Shown in pieces: positions 1-6,574 of a stretch of 9,169 nt of DNA. Below the pieces are notes generated by a model. It ran no database searches. It saw only the letters and a list, made by a program, of their open reading frames with translations, and had not been told where the DNA came from. Where the stretch lies: NCBI GenBank assembly GCA_934320845.1, contig CAKRFU010000045.1:1-9169 (forward strand). Reading direction: 5' to 3'. Origin of the DNA: an uncultured Lachnospiraceae bacterium (GTDB lineage Bacteria > Bacillota > Clostridia > Lachnospirales > Lachnospiraceae). A program made the position numbers and the translations under genes. Numbering within the stretch: position 1 is the first letter of the stretch; each line of letters starts with the position of its first letter.

Positions 1-95
1 TGGCCAGGATTTTTGGAAAAGAGCCAGTGATGTTCAGCCATGGATAAGATGATAGAATTCAATTTTTCTTTTACATTTGACGGATAATGGTTCAT
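1..95 (-). CDS. IS4-type transposase, N-terminal fragment cut by the window edge
   Basis: Reading the minus strand from the ATG at 95 gives MNHYPSNVKEKLNSIILSMA followed by EHHWLFSKNPG, and the frame is still open at base 1. This opening (asparagine/proline/valine-lysine start, then a 'W-FSKNPG' segment) is familiar from IS4-group transposases of Clostridia, which are DDE enzymes that cut and join the element ends. Only about 31 residues are visible, so no catalytic residue can be checked. AGGAGG at 108-113 (minus strand) lies 12 bases before the ATG, rather far but of perfect sequence. The leader between here and about 213 is rich in inverted repeats and probably belongs to the same element. 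Family assignment rests on recall of the N-terminus, not on a search. Confidence 0.65.
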   Translation of the reverse strand, partial: MNHYPSNVKEKLNSIILSMAEHHWLFSKNPG

Positions 96-107
96 AATAA
101 AAATGTG

Positions 108-177
108 CCTCCTTAGTTTTGCAGGGTTTTGGGATAGAATGATTCGTGGTGGAATCAATTCCCTTTATAAACTAAGG
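108..177 (-). promoter_or_regulatory. Inverted repeat that can cover the transposase ribosome-binding site
   Basis: CCTTAGTTT at 111-119 and AAACTAAGG at 169-177 are perfect 9-base inverted repeats. In the minus-strand transcript the downstream arm contains the AAGG of the Shine-Dalgarno sequence AAGGAGG, so pairing would hide it. A smaller perfect palindrome, GGAATCAATTCC (151-162), lies in the loop. In several insertion sequences (IS10 and IS50 are the known cases) such a fold blocks transposase translation on transcripts that enter from outside. Whether this leader acts so is inference. Confidence 0.4.
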
Positions 178-213
178 GGTCACCTTGTTGTCCCAATGGA
201 CAACAAGGTGACC
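178..213. repeat. Perfect 16-bp hairpin, terminator-like
   Basis: GGTCACCTTGTTGTCC (178-193) and its exact reverse complement (198-213) are separated by four bases. Six T residues follow at 219-224, five bases after the stem on the plus strand. It could be a terminator for plus-strand transcription, or a structure near the end of the insertion sequence that stops outside transcripts from reaching the transposase. On the plus strand no gene is visible upstream, so the second reading is favoured. Confidence 0.6.
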
Positions 214-430
214 GCACATTTTTTATTGTATGTCAATAGAAAAATGCAAAAAGAAACATAAAATATGTTACATAAATGTTAAATAAGTGCCAGCCAAAAA
301 ATAGAACAAAATACGAAAAGCTGTGTGTTGTCAGTTTTATATTAATTTTAAAAAAGTGCTGTTAAGCTAGAGAAGCTAAATGGCATTGAGATAAAAGGGG
401 GCTGATCCTATTAAAAAAATATAAACTTTT
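214..430. other. AT-rich stretch without a recognisable gene
   Basis: No ORF of useful size, RNA gene or clear promoter was found. A short coding-like run on the plus strand (357-407, reading SAVKLEKLNGIEIKGG then stop) may be the tail of a lost gene. AGCTAAATGGCATTG at about 376-390 matches the reverse complement of the start of the dispersed repeat (copy B) at 14 of 15 bases, possibly a short inverted scrap of that repeat. Confidence 0.3.
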
Positions 431-582
431 TTAATGCAGAAGGAAGAAGTCTTCTTTTTCCATACGAGAGATTAGGGAACGGTTGATTCCGGTTGCATCA
501 GCAAGAGATTGCTGTGTCAGGAGAGTTTTTTACGGTTCGCGGTTATAAGGTTCGCCAGGATGGCAGTGGAGAGTTTTTTCAT
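431..582 (-). pseudogene. Frameshifted, truncated XRE-type helix-turn-helix regulator
   Basis: From the ATG at 582, preceded by AGAAAGGA on the minus strand, the frame reads MKKLSTAILANLITANRKKL, then S and a stop at 519-517. Adding one base near 520 restores the continuation LTQQSLADATGINRSLIS, then RMEKEDF, a typical Cro/CI-type helix-turn-helix with its recognition helix. After 'EDF' the frame is lost again: a second shift would give 'PSALKK', and stops follow by about 431. Intact relatives are small DNA-binding repressors of mobile elements or toxin-antitoxin loci. The promoter-proximal half plus recognition helix survive, but no intact product can be made. No operator could be identified. 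Confidence 0.75.
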
Positions 583-811
583 GGTGATTTCCTTTCTGGG
601 GCTATAATAATGAAAAAGTTATTTATAATAACAAGATAGTGCTAACAACTGTTTGTATAGTATCATAAATTAAACAAAAATACAATGAAGTGTGAATTTG
701 AACGACAAAATGCGGATTGGAAAAGAAAAAGTGAATTTTTTTGTTCAATGGACGGTAGAGTTAAACTTTGCAATTTTTATGGGCTTTCCACTTCTTTTGA
801 GGTGTTCTTTG
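583..811. other. AT-rich intergenic stretch
   Basis: This holds the ribosome-binding site of the broken XRE gene (minus strand, 590-597) and then AT-rich sequence up to the promoter at 812. A 44-codon plus-strand frame (685-819) lacks a ribosome-binding site and overlaps the promoter, so it is not called. Nothing else is recognised. Confidence 0.4.
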
Positions 812-820
812 TGGTATAAT
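812..820 (+). promoter_or_regulatory. Extended -10 promoter of the EEP module
   Basis: TGGTATAAT contains a perfect TATAAT (815-820) with the TGn extension. The best -35 at 17-18 bp spacing (CTTCTT or TTCTTT, about 791-797) is weak, as is usual for extended -10 promoters. Transcription would start near 827 and run into the broken small gene and the EEP gene. Confidence 0.5.
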
Positions 821-851
821 AGAAATATCAAAAGGAAACAGAAAATCACAT

Positions 852-1205
852 ATTAGTAAGCACAATAGAATTAAAATTTTTGAGTACAGAGATCTCATCA
901 TCCAACTGAATGTAACAATTGTTACTTAGACATAGTTGATTCAGTCATTAAAGCAGGATCGTAAAATAGACCGTGAGCATATACAGAAGCTTTTTTCAAA
1001 GATTGAAGAAGAAATTTTTAAAGGTATTTCTGCTTACAACGAGTGTCCGGTAGGTTAAACTGCAAATGGAATGACAGTATTTATGTAACTATTCCTGCTG
1101 GGAAAGTAAGATATTGGAAAACTTGTTGATAGATGAAATGCTGCTATTGTTCTAAAGTTGTATATTCGTTGTGACGACTATAAAGAAAATGGTATCGAGT
1201 TTTAA
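852..1205 (+). pseudogene. Decayed first gene of the EEP operon (about 118 codons)
   Basis: Coding sense persists in pieces. One frame reads ISKHNRIKIFEYRDLIIQLN then VTIVT (852-926), is broken by TAG at 927 and 933, and continues as LIQSLKQDRKIDREHIQKLF then SKIEEEIFKGISAYNECPVG to TAA at 1056. A frameshift leads to WNDSIYVTIPAGKVRYWKTC (1067-1126). The original frame then returns, after a TGA at 1134, as NAAIVLKLYIRCDDYKENG then IEF, stopping at 1203-1205. There is no start codon at the apparent first residue (ATT at 852), and AAAGGA lies at 831-836. The last stop lies just before the EEP start, so this was probably its operon partner. The family is not recognised; it would have been a small soluble, mostly helical protein. 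Confidence 0.55.
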
Positions 1206-1220
1206 GTGTGGGGATACAAT

Positions 1221-2012
1221 TTGAAAATTTTATTTTGGAATACACATAGTAATAATGTGAATGAATATATTGTTAATCTGGTTATAGATAATGGCATAGA
1301 TGTATTGGTTATGGCTGAGTATGAAGACAACGAAGAAGAGTTAAAAATGCTTTTTGATAAAGCAGGAATTTCTTTGACCTTACAGAATACAATTGGTTGC
1401 AAAAGAATAAGTTTTTGGTGTAACTATAAGGACATTGAACCCGATATTCAAGAAAGTTATTATTCAATACAAGTTATAAAAAGTCAATATATTATTTGCT
1501 GTGTTCATTTGTTTTCCAACATGTATGGGGATGGGGGAGATGAACGTCTTGAAATTATTCATACGATTATGGAAGATATAAAAAAGGCAGAAGAAAGAAT
1601 TCACTCGCAAAAAACGATTATTATTGGAGATATGAATGAGATGCCATACGATAACGGCTGTTTGAATGCTAATGGGTTTCATGGTTTACCCGAGTTGAAT
1701 TTGGAGGATCGACCGACTAGAAAGGTACGCAATGTTGAATATAGAAAATTTTATAATCCAATGTGGAATTTGATGGGAGACTTTTCATACCCACCAGGAA
1801 CTTATTATTATAATCAGGCAAAATTACATAATCCAATGTGGTATATGTTTGATCAAATTATTCTGAGCAAAGACATTTTACCTGAATTTAAAAGGGAAAG
1901 TCTGAAAATTTTGACATCGTGTAGTTATGCGAAACTTATGGATGAAAATATGCATCCTAATAAAGAAATAAGTGATCATTTCCCGATTATGTGTGAGATA
2001 AAAGATGTATGA
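1221..2012 (+). CDS. Endonuclease/exonuclease/phosphatase (EEP) family protein
   Basis: This is a 263-residue protein of the DNase I/exonuclease III/Mg-dependent phosphodiesterase fold. The metal and catalytic signatures are all visible: Asn7 in 'LFWNTH', Glu33 in 'VMAEYED', His96 in 'CVHLFSN', Asp-Asn in 'GDMNEMP' (136-139), Asp211 in 'FDQIIL', and the terminal Ser-Asp-His 'SDHFPI' (251-253). It should therefore be an active Mg-dependent phosphodiesterase or nuclease, without a signal peptide or membrane segment. The substrate (DNA, RNA, nucleotide or lipid) cannot be read from sequence. TTG at 1221 is preferred because GGGGA lies six bases upstream and MKILFWNT is the normal family start; GTG at 1206 in the same frame would add five odd residues. 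Its stop overlaps the ribosome-binding site of the next gene, so the two are translationally coupled. It follows a decayed gene. Confidence 0.85.
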   Translation: MKILFWNTHSNNVNEYIVNLVIDNGIDVLVMAEYEDNEEELKMLFDKAGISLTLQNTIGCKRISFWCNYKDIEPDIQESYYSIQVIKSQYIICCVHLFSNMYGDGGDERLEIIHTIMEDIKKAEERIHSQKTIIIGDMNEMPYDNGCLNANGFHGLPELNLEDRPTRKVRNVEYRKFYNPMWNLMGDFSYPPGTYYYNQAKLHNPMWYMFDQIILSKDILPEFKRESLKILTSCSYAKLMDENMHPNKEISDHFPIMCEIKDV

Positions 2013-2025
2013 GGAGGATATAGAA

Positions 2026-2559
2026 ATGGCAATGGAATTTAATTTTGATTTGGTAGATCGACTTACTCCGGATAAAGTGATTGAGGATAAGTTAAAAGAA
2101 TTAGTGGAAGTTACAAAAGGTTATGTGGAGGGAAAGATTGAGCCATATAGTGGTCGTATTTTTTCCTATGATTACACAAAAAGAACAGGATTAGCTAATT
2201 TGAATTTATATCAAAATAGTGAAGAAACTGTACATGTGGATATTCAAGACAAGTTAGGGGAACAAAATAATGAGGAAAAGAAATTTGAGGTTTATCTAAA
2301 AGTAAAAGGTATAGAGAATTATAAATACAGAATGATGTTTGTTGAGTATGGTACAGTATCATATCCGGCAACAGTTGTTCTGAATGCGGATATAGCTGCT
2401 GAATATGGAAGTGGAAGAAGAAATACAATTGTAAAGTTAAATTCAATGCTTGAAATACAAGAATTGTTAAATAAAATATTTGAAAGTGGTATGATGATGG
2501 AGTTGATTCAGAATTTGATTAATGAAGCAATTAGACAGGAAAACATGGTAGAAGGATAG
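2026..2559 (+). CDS. Conserved-looking hypothetical protein coupled to the EEP gene
   Basis: This is a 177-residue soluble, acidic protein that I do not recognise. It starts MAMEFNFDLVDRLTPDKVIE. The first 60 residues look helical and end near an 'EPYSGRIFSYDY' stretch. The middle (about 60-120) has alternating beta-like segments ('FEVYLKVKG', 'YRMMFVEYGTVSYP', 'ATVVLNADIA'), and the C-terminus is a long amphipathic helix pair ('LEIQELLNKIFESGMMMELI'). No catalytic motif, signal peptide or membrane segment is visible. ATG 2026 is chosen because GAGGAGG (2011-2017) sits eight bases upstream and overlaps the EEP stop; the in-frame ATG at 2005 would place that site inside the gene. The tight coupling suggests a partner, regulator or inhibitor of the EEP enzyme, which is inference. 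Confidence 0.8.
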   Translation: MAMEFNFDLVDRLTPDKVIEDKLKELVEVTKGYVEGKIEPYSGRIFSYDYTKRTGLANLNLYQNSEETVHVDIQDKLGEQNNEEKKFEVYLKVKGIENYKYRMMFVEYGTVSYPATVVLNADIAAEYGSGRRNTIVKLNSMLEIQELLNKIFESGMMMELIQNLINEAIRQENMVEG

Positions 2560-2595
2560 CAATTGGTGTTTAACATTACAAATAAGAAGGTGAGA

Positions 2596-2842
2596 ATGTT
2601 GAATTCAAGAGAAGAATATGAAATGTTTAGATAATAAAGAAAATATCGATAATGAAATTGGTTTAAAACCATTGAAATTGAGAAAGCTACTTCCTTACAA
2701 ATATTATAAGATATTATATATATTAGTTGGTAAGTACGTAATCATTCGTATCTGTCCGCAACTATATTTTTTTGATACACTCTTTTCACAACAAAGGAAG
2801 GAAACTGTATCATTATGTGAATATTACGGTGCGGCGGAATAA
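2596..2842 (+). pseudogene. Possible small or decayed gene downstream of the EEP pair
   Basis: AAGGTGAG just before ATG 2596 gives a well-placed start, but the frame (MLNSREEYEMFR) stops at 2632. A +1 shift enters a second frame, open from 2603 to 2842 with an ATG at 2618, reading CLDNKENIDNEIGLKPLKLR, then KLLPYKYYKILYIL and ending CEYYGAAE. Read together they look like one short gene with a frameshift, although a genuine 74-residue protein starting at 2618 cannot be excluded (only a weak GAGAAG precedes it). It is basic in the middle and moderately hydrophobic later, with no motif I recognise. Confidence that anything functional is made is low. Confidence 0.3.
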
Positions 2843-2859
2843 TCATTCTGTATTCATTC

Positions 2860-2899
2860 CGATGGAATATTATGCCGATATCTGCATAATATTCCATCG
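2860..2899. repeat. Perfect 16-bp palindrome between module 1 and the holin
   Basis: CGATGGAATATTATGC (2860-2875) and its exact reverse complement (2884-2899) flank an eight-base loop. No T-run follows on either strand, so it is not a typical intrinsic terminator, although it lies where converging transcripts of module 1 and the holin would meet. It could be a bidirectional transcription barrier, an mRNA-stabilising hairpin or the trace of a mobile element. The surrounding 2843-3017 holds no gene. Confidence 0.65.
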
Positions 2900-3017
2900 C
2901 CAGTGAAATGATTCAGCAGGGAGTGGAGAGCATCACGCTCATCCGTAGTATAACCAACCTATTATAATTAGCCAAATTGGTGGTTGAATTTTGGATATGT
3001 GCAACCTGTATGAAAAA

Positions 3018-3422
3018 TTAATCATCATATTTTCCGTTCCCAGACTCCTTCAGAATTCCATGTACAAAATCAACAAGTTTTTCTGGAATAGGTAAGCCAA
3101 GTTTTTTTGAATTATCTAAAACAATAATACATTCATAGGATATATAAAACCACAATGCAATTGTCCGTAAAGATTCACCACTTTGAATCAAGAAAGTATC
3201 GATTGTATTTGCAATGCCTATTAATAGAAATATAGTGAATTTATTTGCAATCCAACGGACAATAGACTTTATTGAAAACTGGTATAGGGAAAGAAAACAT
3301 AAGGCGGACGTTAAACACTCAATAGTAACAAAAATCATCAAAGACAATAGTAAGTTATCTATGCCACCTAAAAACCAAATAAGAATGCCAATAAATTCAC
3401 CATAATTACTAATATAGGACAT
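3018..3422 (-). CDS. Phage holin family protein (TcdE/UtxA type)
   Basis: This is a 134-residue membrane protein that resembles the phage holin 4 / toxin-secretion family (TcdE of Clostridioides difficile, UtxA). There are hydrophobic segments at about 9-35, 38-58 and 63-80, and another around 85-102. The family-like tail reads 'SYECIIVLDNSKKLGLPIPE' then 'KLVDFVHGILKE'; relatives carry a similar 'E-ISILEN-..-G.PIP..L' block before a charged end. Such proteins form pores in the cytoplasmic membrane, for endolysin release in phages or toxin release in Clostridia. The ATG at 3422 has AAAGGAGA eight bases upstream on the minus strand. No endolysin or other phage gene is nearby, and it is transcribed away from the NLR-like gene, so it may be a phage remnant or a membrane effector. 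The holin call is fairly firm; the role here is not. Confidence 0.75.
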   Translation of the reverse strand: MSYISNYGEFIGILIWFLGGIDNLLLSLMIFVTIECLTSALCFLSLYQFSIKSIVRWIANKFTIFLLIGIANTIDTFLIQSGESLRTIALWFYISYECIIVLDNSKKLGLPIPEKLVDFVHGILKESGNGKYDD

Positions 3423-3468
3423 ATGTGTTCTCCTTTCATGTATAAGGTATTTCTGTTTTTACATTTCA

Positions 3469-3497
3469 ATTATATTTTAGGTTGGATAAGATGTCGT
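3469..3497 (-). promoter_or_regulatory. Promoter of the holin gene
   Basis: On the minus strand a perfect TATAAT (3474-3469) lies 17 bases after ACGACA (3497-3492), which matches TTGACA at four of six positions. Transcription would begin near 3461, about 40 bases before the holin start. The same short gap must also hold the promoter of the divergent NLR-like gene; a TATATT at 3471-3476 on the plus strand overlaps this -10, so the two may interfere. Confidence 0.5.
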
Positions 3498-3538
3498 TTA
3501 CTTGAAGTTGCAGAAAGTTGCAAGAAAGGAGCGATTAT

Positions 3539-6253
3539 ATGTTAACGTTTGCAAAACTTGCAAATGAATTGATTTATGTCACCAAACTCACTAATGAAGA
3601 TTTAGTTAACATTCTTTTAGCTTGTGTCTATGAGCCATTAGATTTAAAAGATAAAAATGGCAATCCATATTATGCTGGAAAAGGTGAATGCAGTTATTTA
3701 CTAAAAGGGAAAAGAGACGTAAAGCTTGAAATTCAACGAGGTACTAGTAAAAAAGAAGTAATTGACCATGCAGAAGCGTATTTTGAACGCTTCATCGTTT
3801 CTAAAATTCTCCCTTCCCTTCTTAACGATTTTTTAGAAAATATGAGAATGATAATTACATATGATTCTTCTATTTCTGAATCAAACAAGAAAGAATTGTT
3901 ATCAATAGCAAATAGGGAAAGTTTAGCTAATTTTTTAGCAAATGTGTGTCTTTATGCAATTAGTAGACCTAATACGTTTCAAGATGAAACCATGTGTACC
4001 AATAATCTTCCGGAGCAAAATAAATATTTTAGTGGACGAATAGATGTATTGAAAAGTATTGATTCACTTTTTAATAAAGAAAAAAATGATACTGTTAGTA
4101 TCTGTCAAACTATTTCAGGTCTTGGAGGAATTGGAAAAACACAGCTCTCAATTCAGTATGCCTATAATTATCATTATAAATATAAAACTTGCATTTGGTT
4201 TGTAGACGCAGAAAGCAGTTCTTCTATTTATAATAGTTTTTCTGTTTTCGTACAGCAATTTAATCTTTTTTTACCAAAGAATTATAATATACGTGATTTA
4301 CAGAGAGCCATCAAAGCTTGGTTATCTGAAAATCGTAGCTGGCTACTAATTTTGGATAACCTTGAAACGGTAGATACAATACTATCTTATTTACCTGATA
4401 AAATAAACGGACAAATCCTTATAACTACAAGAAATACTCGTTTTGACTATGGAACTCCGTTTTTTCTTGATGTATTTGATTTAGATGAAGCACTCATCTT
4501 CATGAAAAAGAGATTATCTAAAACGAATGAAGGTAAAATGGAGTATTATAAGTACAAGGATTTTTCCGAAAAATCAACTGTACTGATAAAGCGCTTAGGC
4601 TATTTACCACTTGCGTTAGAACAAGCAGCAGCATATATTAAAGAAGTTCGTTGCTCTATTTCTGATTATTTAGAATTGCTAAAACAATCAAGTGTTGATG
4701 CATTTTCAGACAAATACGCCTCGCCAGAATATTATACAAGTATTGTTACATCAACATGGAATATTTCATTTGCGGCACTTGAAGATAGTTCGCAGCAATT
4801 ATTAAATCTTTGTGCCTATATGGGAGCTGATAATATTCCCGTGAATTTTTTCGCAGAAATGAGGAATCTGCTTCCGGATCCTCTGAAAAATGCACTATCA
4901 AAACAGCTAACATTAAATCGGGTTGTAACAGGGCTTCGAACGTACTCTTTGGCTAGTGGAACGGTTGAATATATCAATATTCATAGGCTTGTTCAGGAAG
5001 TAGTCAGGAAGCATCACGAAATTGAAGGTGGAAATAATTCTGGTGTAAACAAATGGCTCCAATTAGATTTTAATATGTTAGAGTCATATCTTCCTACTTC
5101 GTGTGAGGAAGCTGATAGTGTATCACAATTTATGCCAATAGCTATTCATGCAGAATCTATTGCCGAACATTATTCTAGACTTGCCAAAACAGAAAATCTA
5201 AAATTAAAAATGGCAAACTTGTATGATAAAATAGGCGACTGTTATGACGATTGTGGAATTTTTGATAATGCTTTTAGTAATTATTTGAATTCGCTTCAAA
5301 TAAAAGAACTTTATCTAGGTAAAAGGCACTCCGAGACAGCAATACAATATGATAATATTGGTTTATTGCATACAAGAACTGGTAGCTATTCGGAAGCAAT
5401 CAAATGGCATAAGAAAGCTATTAGTATTTTGGAGACAAGCTTAGGTAAAAAAAGCCTTGATACTGCAATTGCCTATAATAATTTAGGATTGGCATTAGTA
5501 AGAAATGGAGACTACGACCAAGGAATTTCTTGGTATCAAAAATGCATCAACATCGAATTAAAAATATTGGGCGATGACCATATTGAAATTGCAGCAGATT
5601 ATAATAATATAGGGGAAGCATACCATCAGAAGCATGACGAAGAATCCGCTTTAAAATATTTAATGCTTGCTCTTAAAATTAAAGAAAAACAGATTGGCTG
5701 TATGAATTCAAATATTGCCATTACCTATAATAACCTCGGCAGTGTATATTGGAAACTTAAACAGTATGATAATGCCATAAAATACACCCAAAAATCTCTT
5801 AATATCTATAAGAGAATATATGGAGAAAAGAACCAAAATTTTGCTTTGGAAATGGCAAATTTAGCAAGTATATTGGCCGATATGGGAAAATTAGAAAAAG
5901 CACGGCACTATTACATGAAAGCAATTGAAGTAGAAATAAGCAGACTTGGTTTATCACATCCACAGACAGCTAAAACCATTGATGGAATGGGAACAACATA
6001 TCTTTCAGATGGACAAATCAAATTCGCTTTACCATATTTTCTGTTAGCATATAAGTTGTTTACTGGAAATCTTAATCAGAAACATAGTGATGTCATGCTC
6101 GTTTATAATCATTTACAAATTGTTCACCAAAAGATGGAGATACTTCAGCCGTTCGAAAACTGGTTGTCCATTCAATTAAAAAATTCAATTCAGGAACTGG
6201 AGGCAGAAATACAAAATATTAATTTTTATGATAACAAGGGGCAATGTCATTAA
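3539..6253 (+). CDS. STAND/NLR-like protein: unknown N-domain, NB-ARC-type NTPase, TPR array
   Basis: This is a 904-residue protein built like bacterial NLRs and other STAND ATPases: an N-terminal output or adaptor domain, an ATP switch and a C-terminal sensor. Residues 1-150 form a helical domain ('KGECSYLLKGKRDV') that I do not recognise. The NTPase follows: Walker A GLGGIGKT (194-201), Walker B 'WLLILDN' (268-274), the 'ILITTRN' strand (293-299), the GLPL-type 'GYLPLAL' (354-360), 'TSTWNISF' (404-411) and an MHD-like 'NIHRLVQ' (480-486). Eight TPRs of exactly 42 residues (kinesin-light-chain type) follow, with the consensus Gly at 566, 608, 650, 692, 734 and 818, replaced by Ala 776 and Gln 860. 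The start at 3539 has AAAGGAG seven bases upstream; an in-frame TTG at 3518 is less likely. The final DNKGQCH and stop lie in repeat copy A, so the original C-terminus may be altered. TPRs probably sense a ligand, perhaps phage protein; this is inference. Confidence 0.9.
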   Translation: MLTFAKLANELIYVTKLTNEDLVNILLACVYEPLDLKDKNGNPYYAGKGECSYLLKGKRDVKLEIQRGTSKKEVIDHAEAYFERFIVSKILPSLLNDFLENMRMIITYDSSISESNKKELLSIANRESLANFLANVCLYAISRPNTFQDETMCTNNLPEQNKYFSGRIDVLKSIDSLFNKEKNDTVSICQTISGLGGIGKTQLSIQYAYNYHYKYKTCIWFVDAESSSSIYNSFSVFVQQFNLFLPKNYNIRDLQRAIKAWLSENRSWLLILDNLETVDTILSYLPDKINGQILITTRNTRFDYGTPFFLDVFDLDEALIFMKKRLSKTNEGKMEYYKYKDFSEKSTVLIKRLGYLPLALEQAAAYIKEVRCSISDYLELLKQSSVDAFSDKYASPEYYTSIVTSTWNISFAALEDSSQQLLNLCAYMGADNIPVNFFAEMRNLLPDPLKNALSKQLTLNRVVTGLRTYSLASGTVEYINIHRLVQEVVRKHHEIEGGNNSGVNKWLQLDFNMLESYLPTSCEEADSVSQFMPIAIHAESIAEHYSRLAKTENLKLKMANLYDKIGDCYDDCGIFDNAFSNYLNSLQIKELYLGKRHSETAIQYDNIGLLHTRTGSYSEAIKWHKKAISILETSLGKKSLDTAIAYNNLGLALVRNGDYDQGISWYQKCINIELKILGDDHIEIAADYNNIGEAYHQKHDEESALKYLMLALKIKEKQIGCMNSNIAITYNNLGSVYWKLKQYDNAIKYTQKSLNIYKRIYGEKNQNFALEMANLASILADMGKLEKARHYYMKAIEVEISRLGLSHPQTAKTIDGMGTTYLSDGQIKFALPYFLLAYKLFTGNLNQKHSDVMLVYNHLQIVHQKMEILQPFENWLSIQLKNSIQELEAEIQNINFYDNKGQCH

Positions 6254-6421
6254 GCCAGTTGTTCGAAGTTTTGTTCGATAACCCGGTTGTTGTCAAATAT
6301 CCGATATTTTGAACTCAAAAAGCCAAAAACAGGTATGTCCAAAAGACAGATGTTGTTCATCTGCGGAAAAGAAGGATATTCAGTTGCAGAGCTTACTGAT
6401 ATCCAAAATGAATTACGATGA
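6233..6421 (+). repeat. Dispersed repeat, copy A (longest copy)
   Basis: It begins AACAAGGGGCAATGTCATTA and runs through GTTGTTGTCAAATATCCGAT to the end of the 28-codon frame. Parts recur at 6765 (copy B), 8502 (copy C) and 8821 (copy D). It contains the near-palindrome AAATATC-C-GATATTT (6295-6309) and a small TCGAA/TTCGA stem (about 6263-6278). The start lies inside the NLR-like reading frame and supplies its stop codon. Similarity to copy C ends just after 6421. Confidence 0.8.
6335..6421 (+). pseudogene. 28-codon reading frame inside repeat copy A
   Basis: It reads MSKRQMLFICGKEGYSVAEL then TDIQNELR and TGA. The matching frame in copy C (8571) differs at codons such as AGA/AGG, TTG/CTG, ACT/ACC, TTA/TTG and CGA/CGC, all silent in this frame, while only three codons change the residue. 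That pattern marks this frame, not the overlapping longer one beginning at the TTG before it, as the ancestral coding frame. After the TGA the same frame continues FYGELR before TAA, suggesting a truncated or decayed longer gene, perhaps a transposase N-terminus. No family is recognised and the ribosome-binding site is weak. Confidence 0.45.
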
Positions 6422-6511
6422 TTTTATGGCGAGCTACGATAATCAGTCTGGAGAACAGGAGACTCGTGCGAGGCGTTCTGGTTTGATTTTATATTGTCCG
6501 CTATTTGAACG

Positions 6512-6540
6512 TTGACAATCGAGCATTGATGATTGATAAT
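6512..6540 (+). promoter_or_regulatory. Consensus promoter for the truncated membrane-peptide gene
   Basis: TTGACA (6512-6517, perfect -35) is followed after 17 bases by GATAAT (6535-6540, five of six for the -10). A TATAAT at 6540-6545 lies too far for this -35. This is the best-matching promoter in the window, and it drives only a 26-codon stub. Confidence 0.7.
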
Positions 6541-6574
6541 ATAATAAATATGTACTAAAGAAAAGGAATTTGTC

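Noticed and set aside
685..819. 44-codon plus-strand frame starting MKCEFERQNADWKRK
   Set aside because: There is no ribosome-binding site, its end overlaps the TATAAT of the promoter at 815, and no recognisable protein pattern is present.
1202..1682. Minus-strand frames opposite the EEP gene
   Set aside because: They are antisense shadows of a gene with complete catalytic motifs, without ribosome-binding sites.
2195..2446. Minus-strand 83-codon frame
   Set aside because: It lies opposite the 177-residue gene, has a tyrosine/phenylalanine/leucine-rich composition typical of antisense AT-rich DNA, and shows no ribosome-binding site.
3214..3405. Plus-strand 63-codon frame
   Set aside because: It is antisense to the holin gene, which has a better start, promoter and family pattern.
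3018..6253. An intact prophage around the holin
   Set aside because: No endolysin, structural, integrase or packaging gene is present on either side.
6309..6515. 68-codon frame starting at TTG through repeat copy A, and its 80-codon counterpart at 8545
   Set aside because: The silent-change pattern supports the other frame (6335 and 8571), and these two diverge completely after the repeat.
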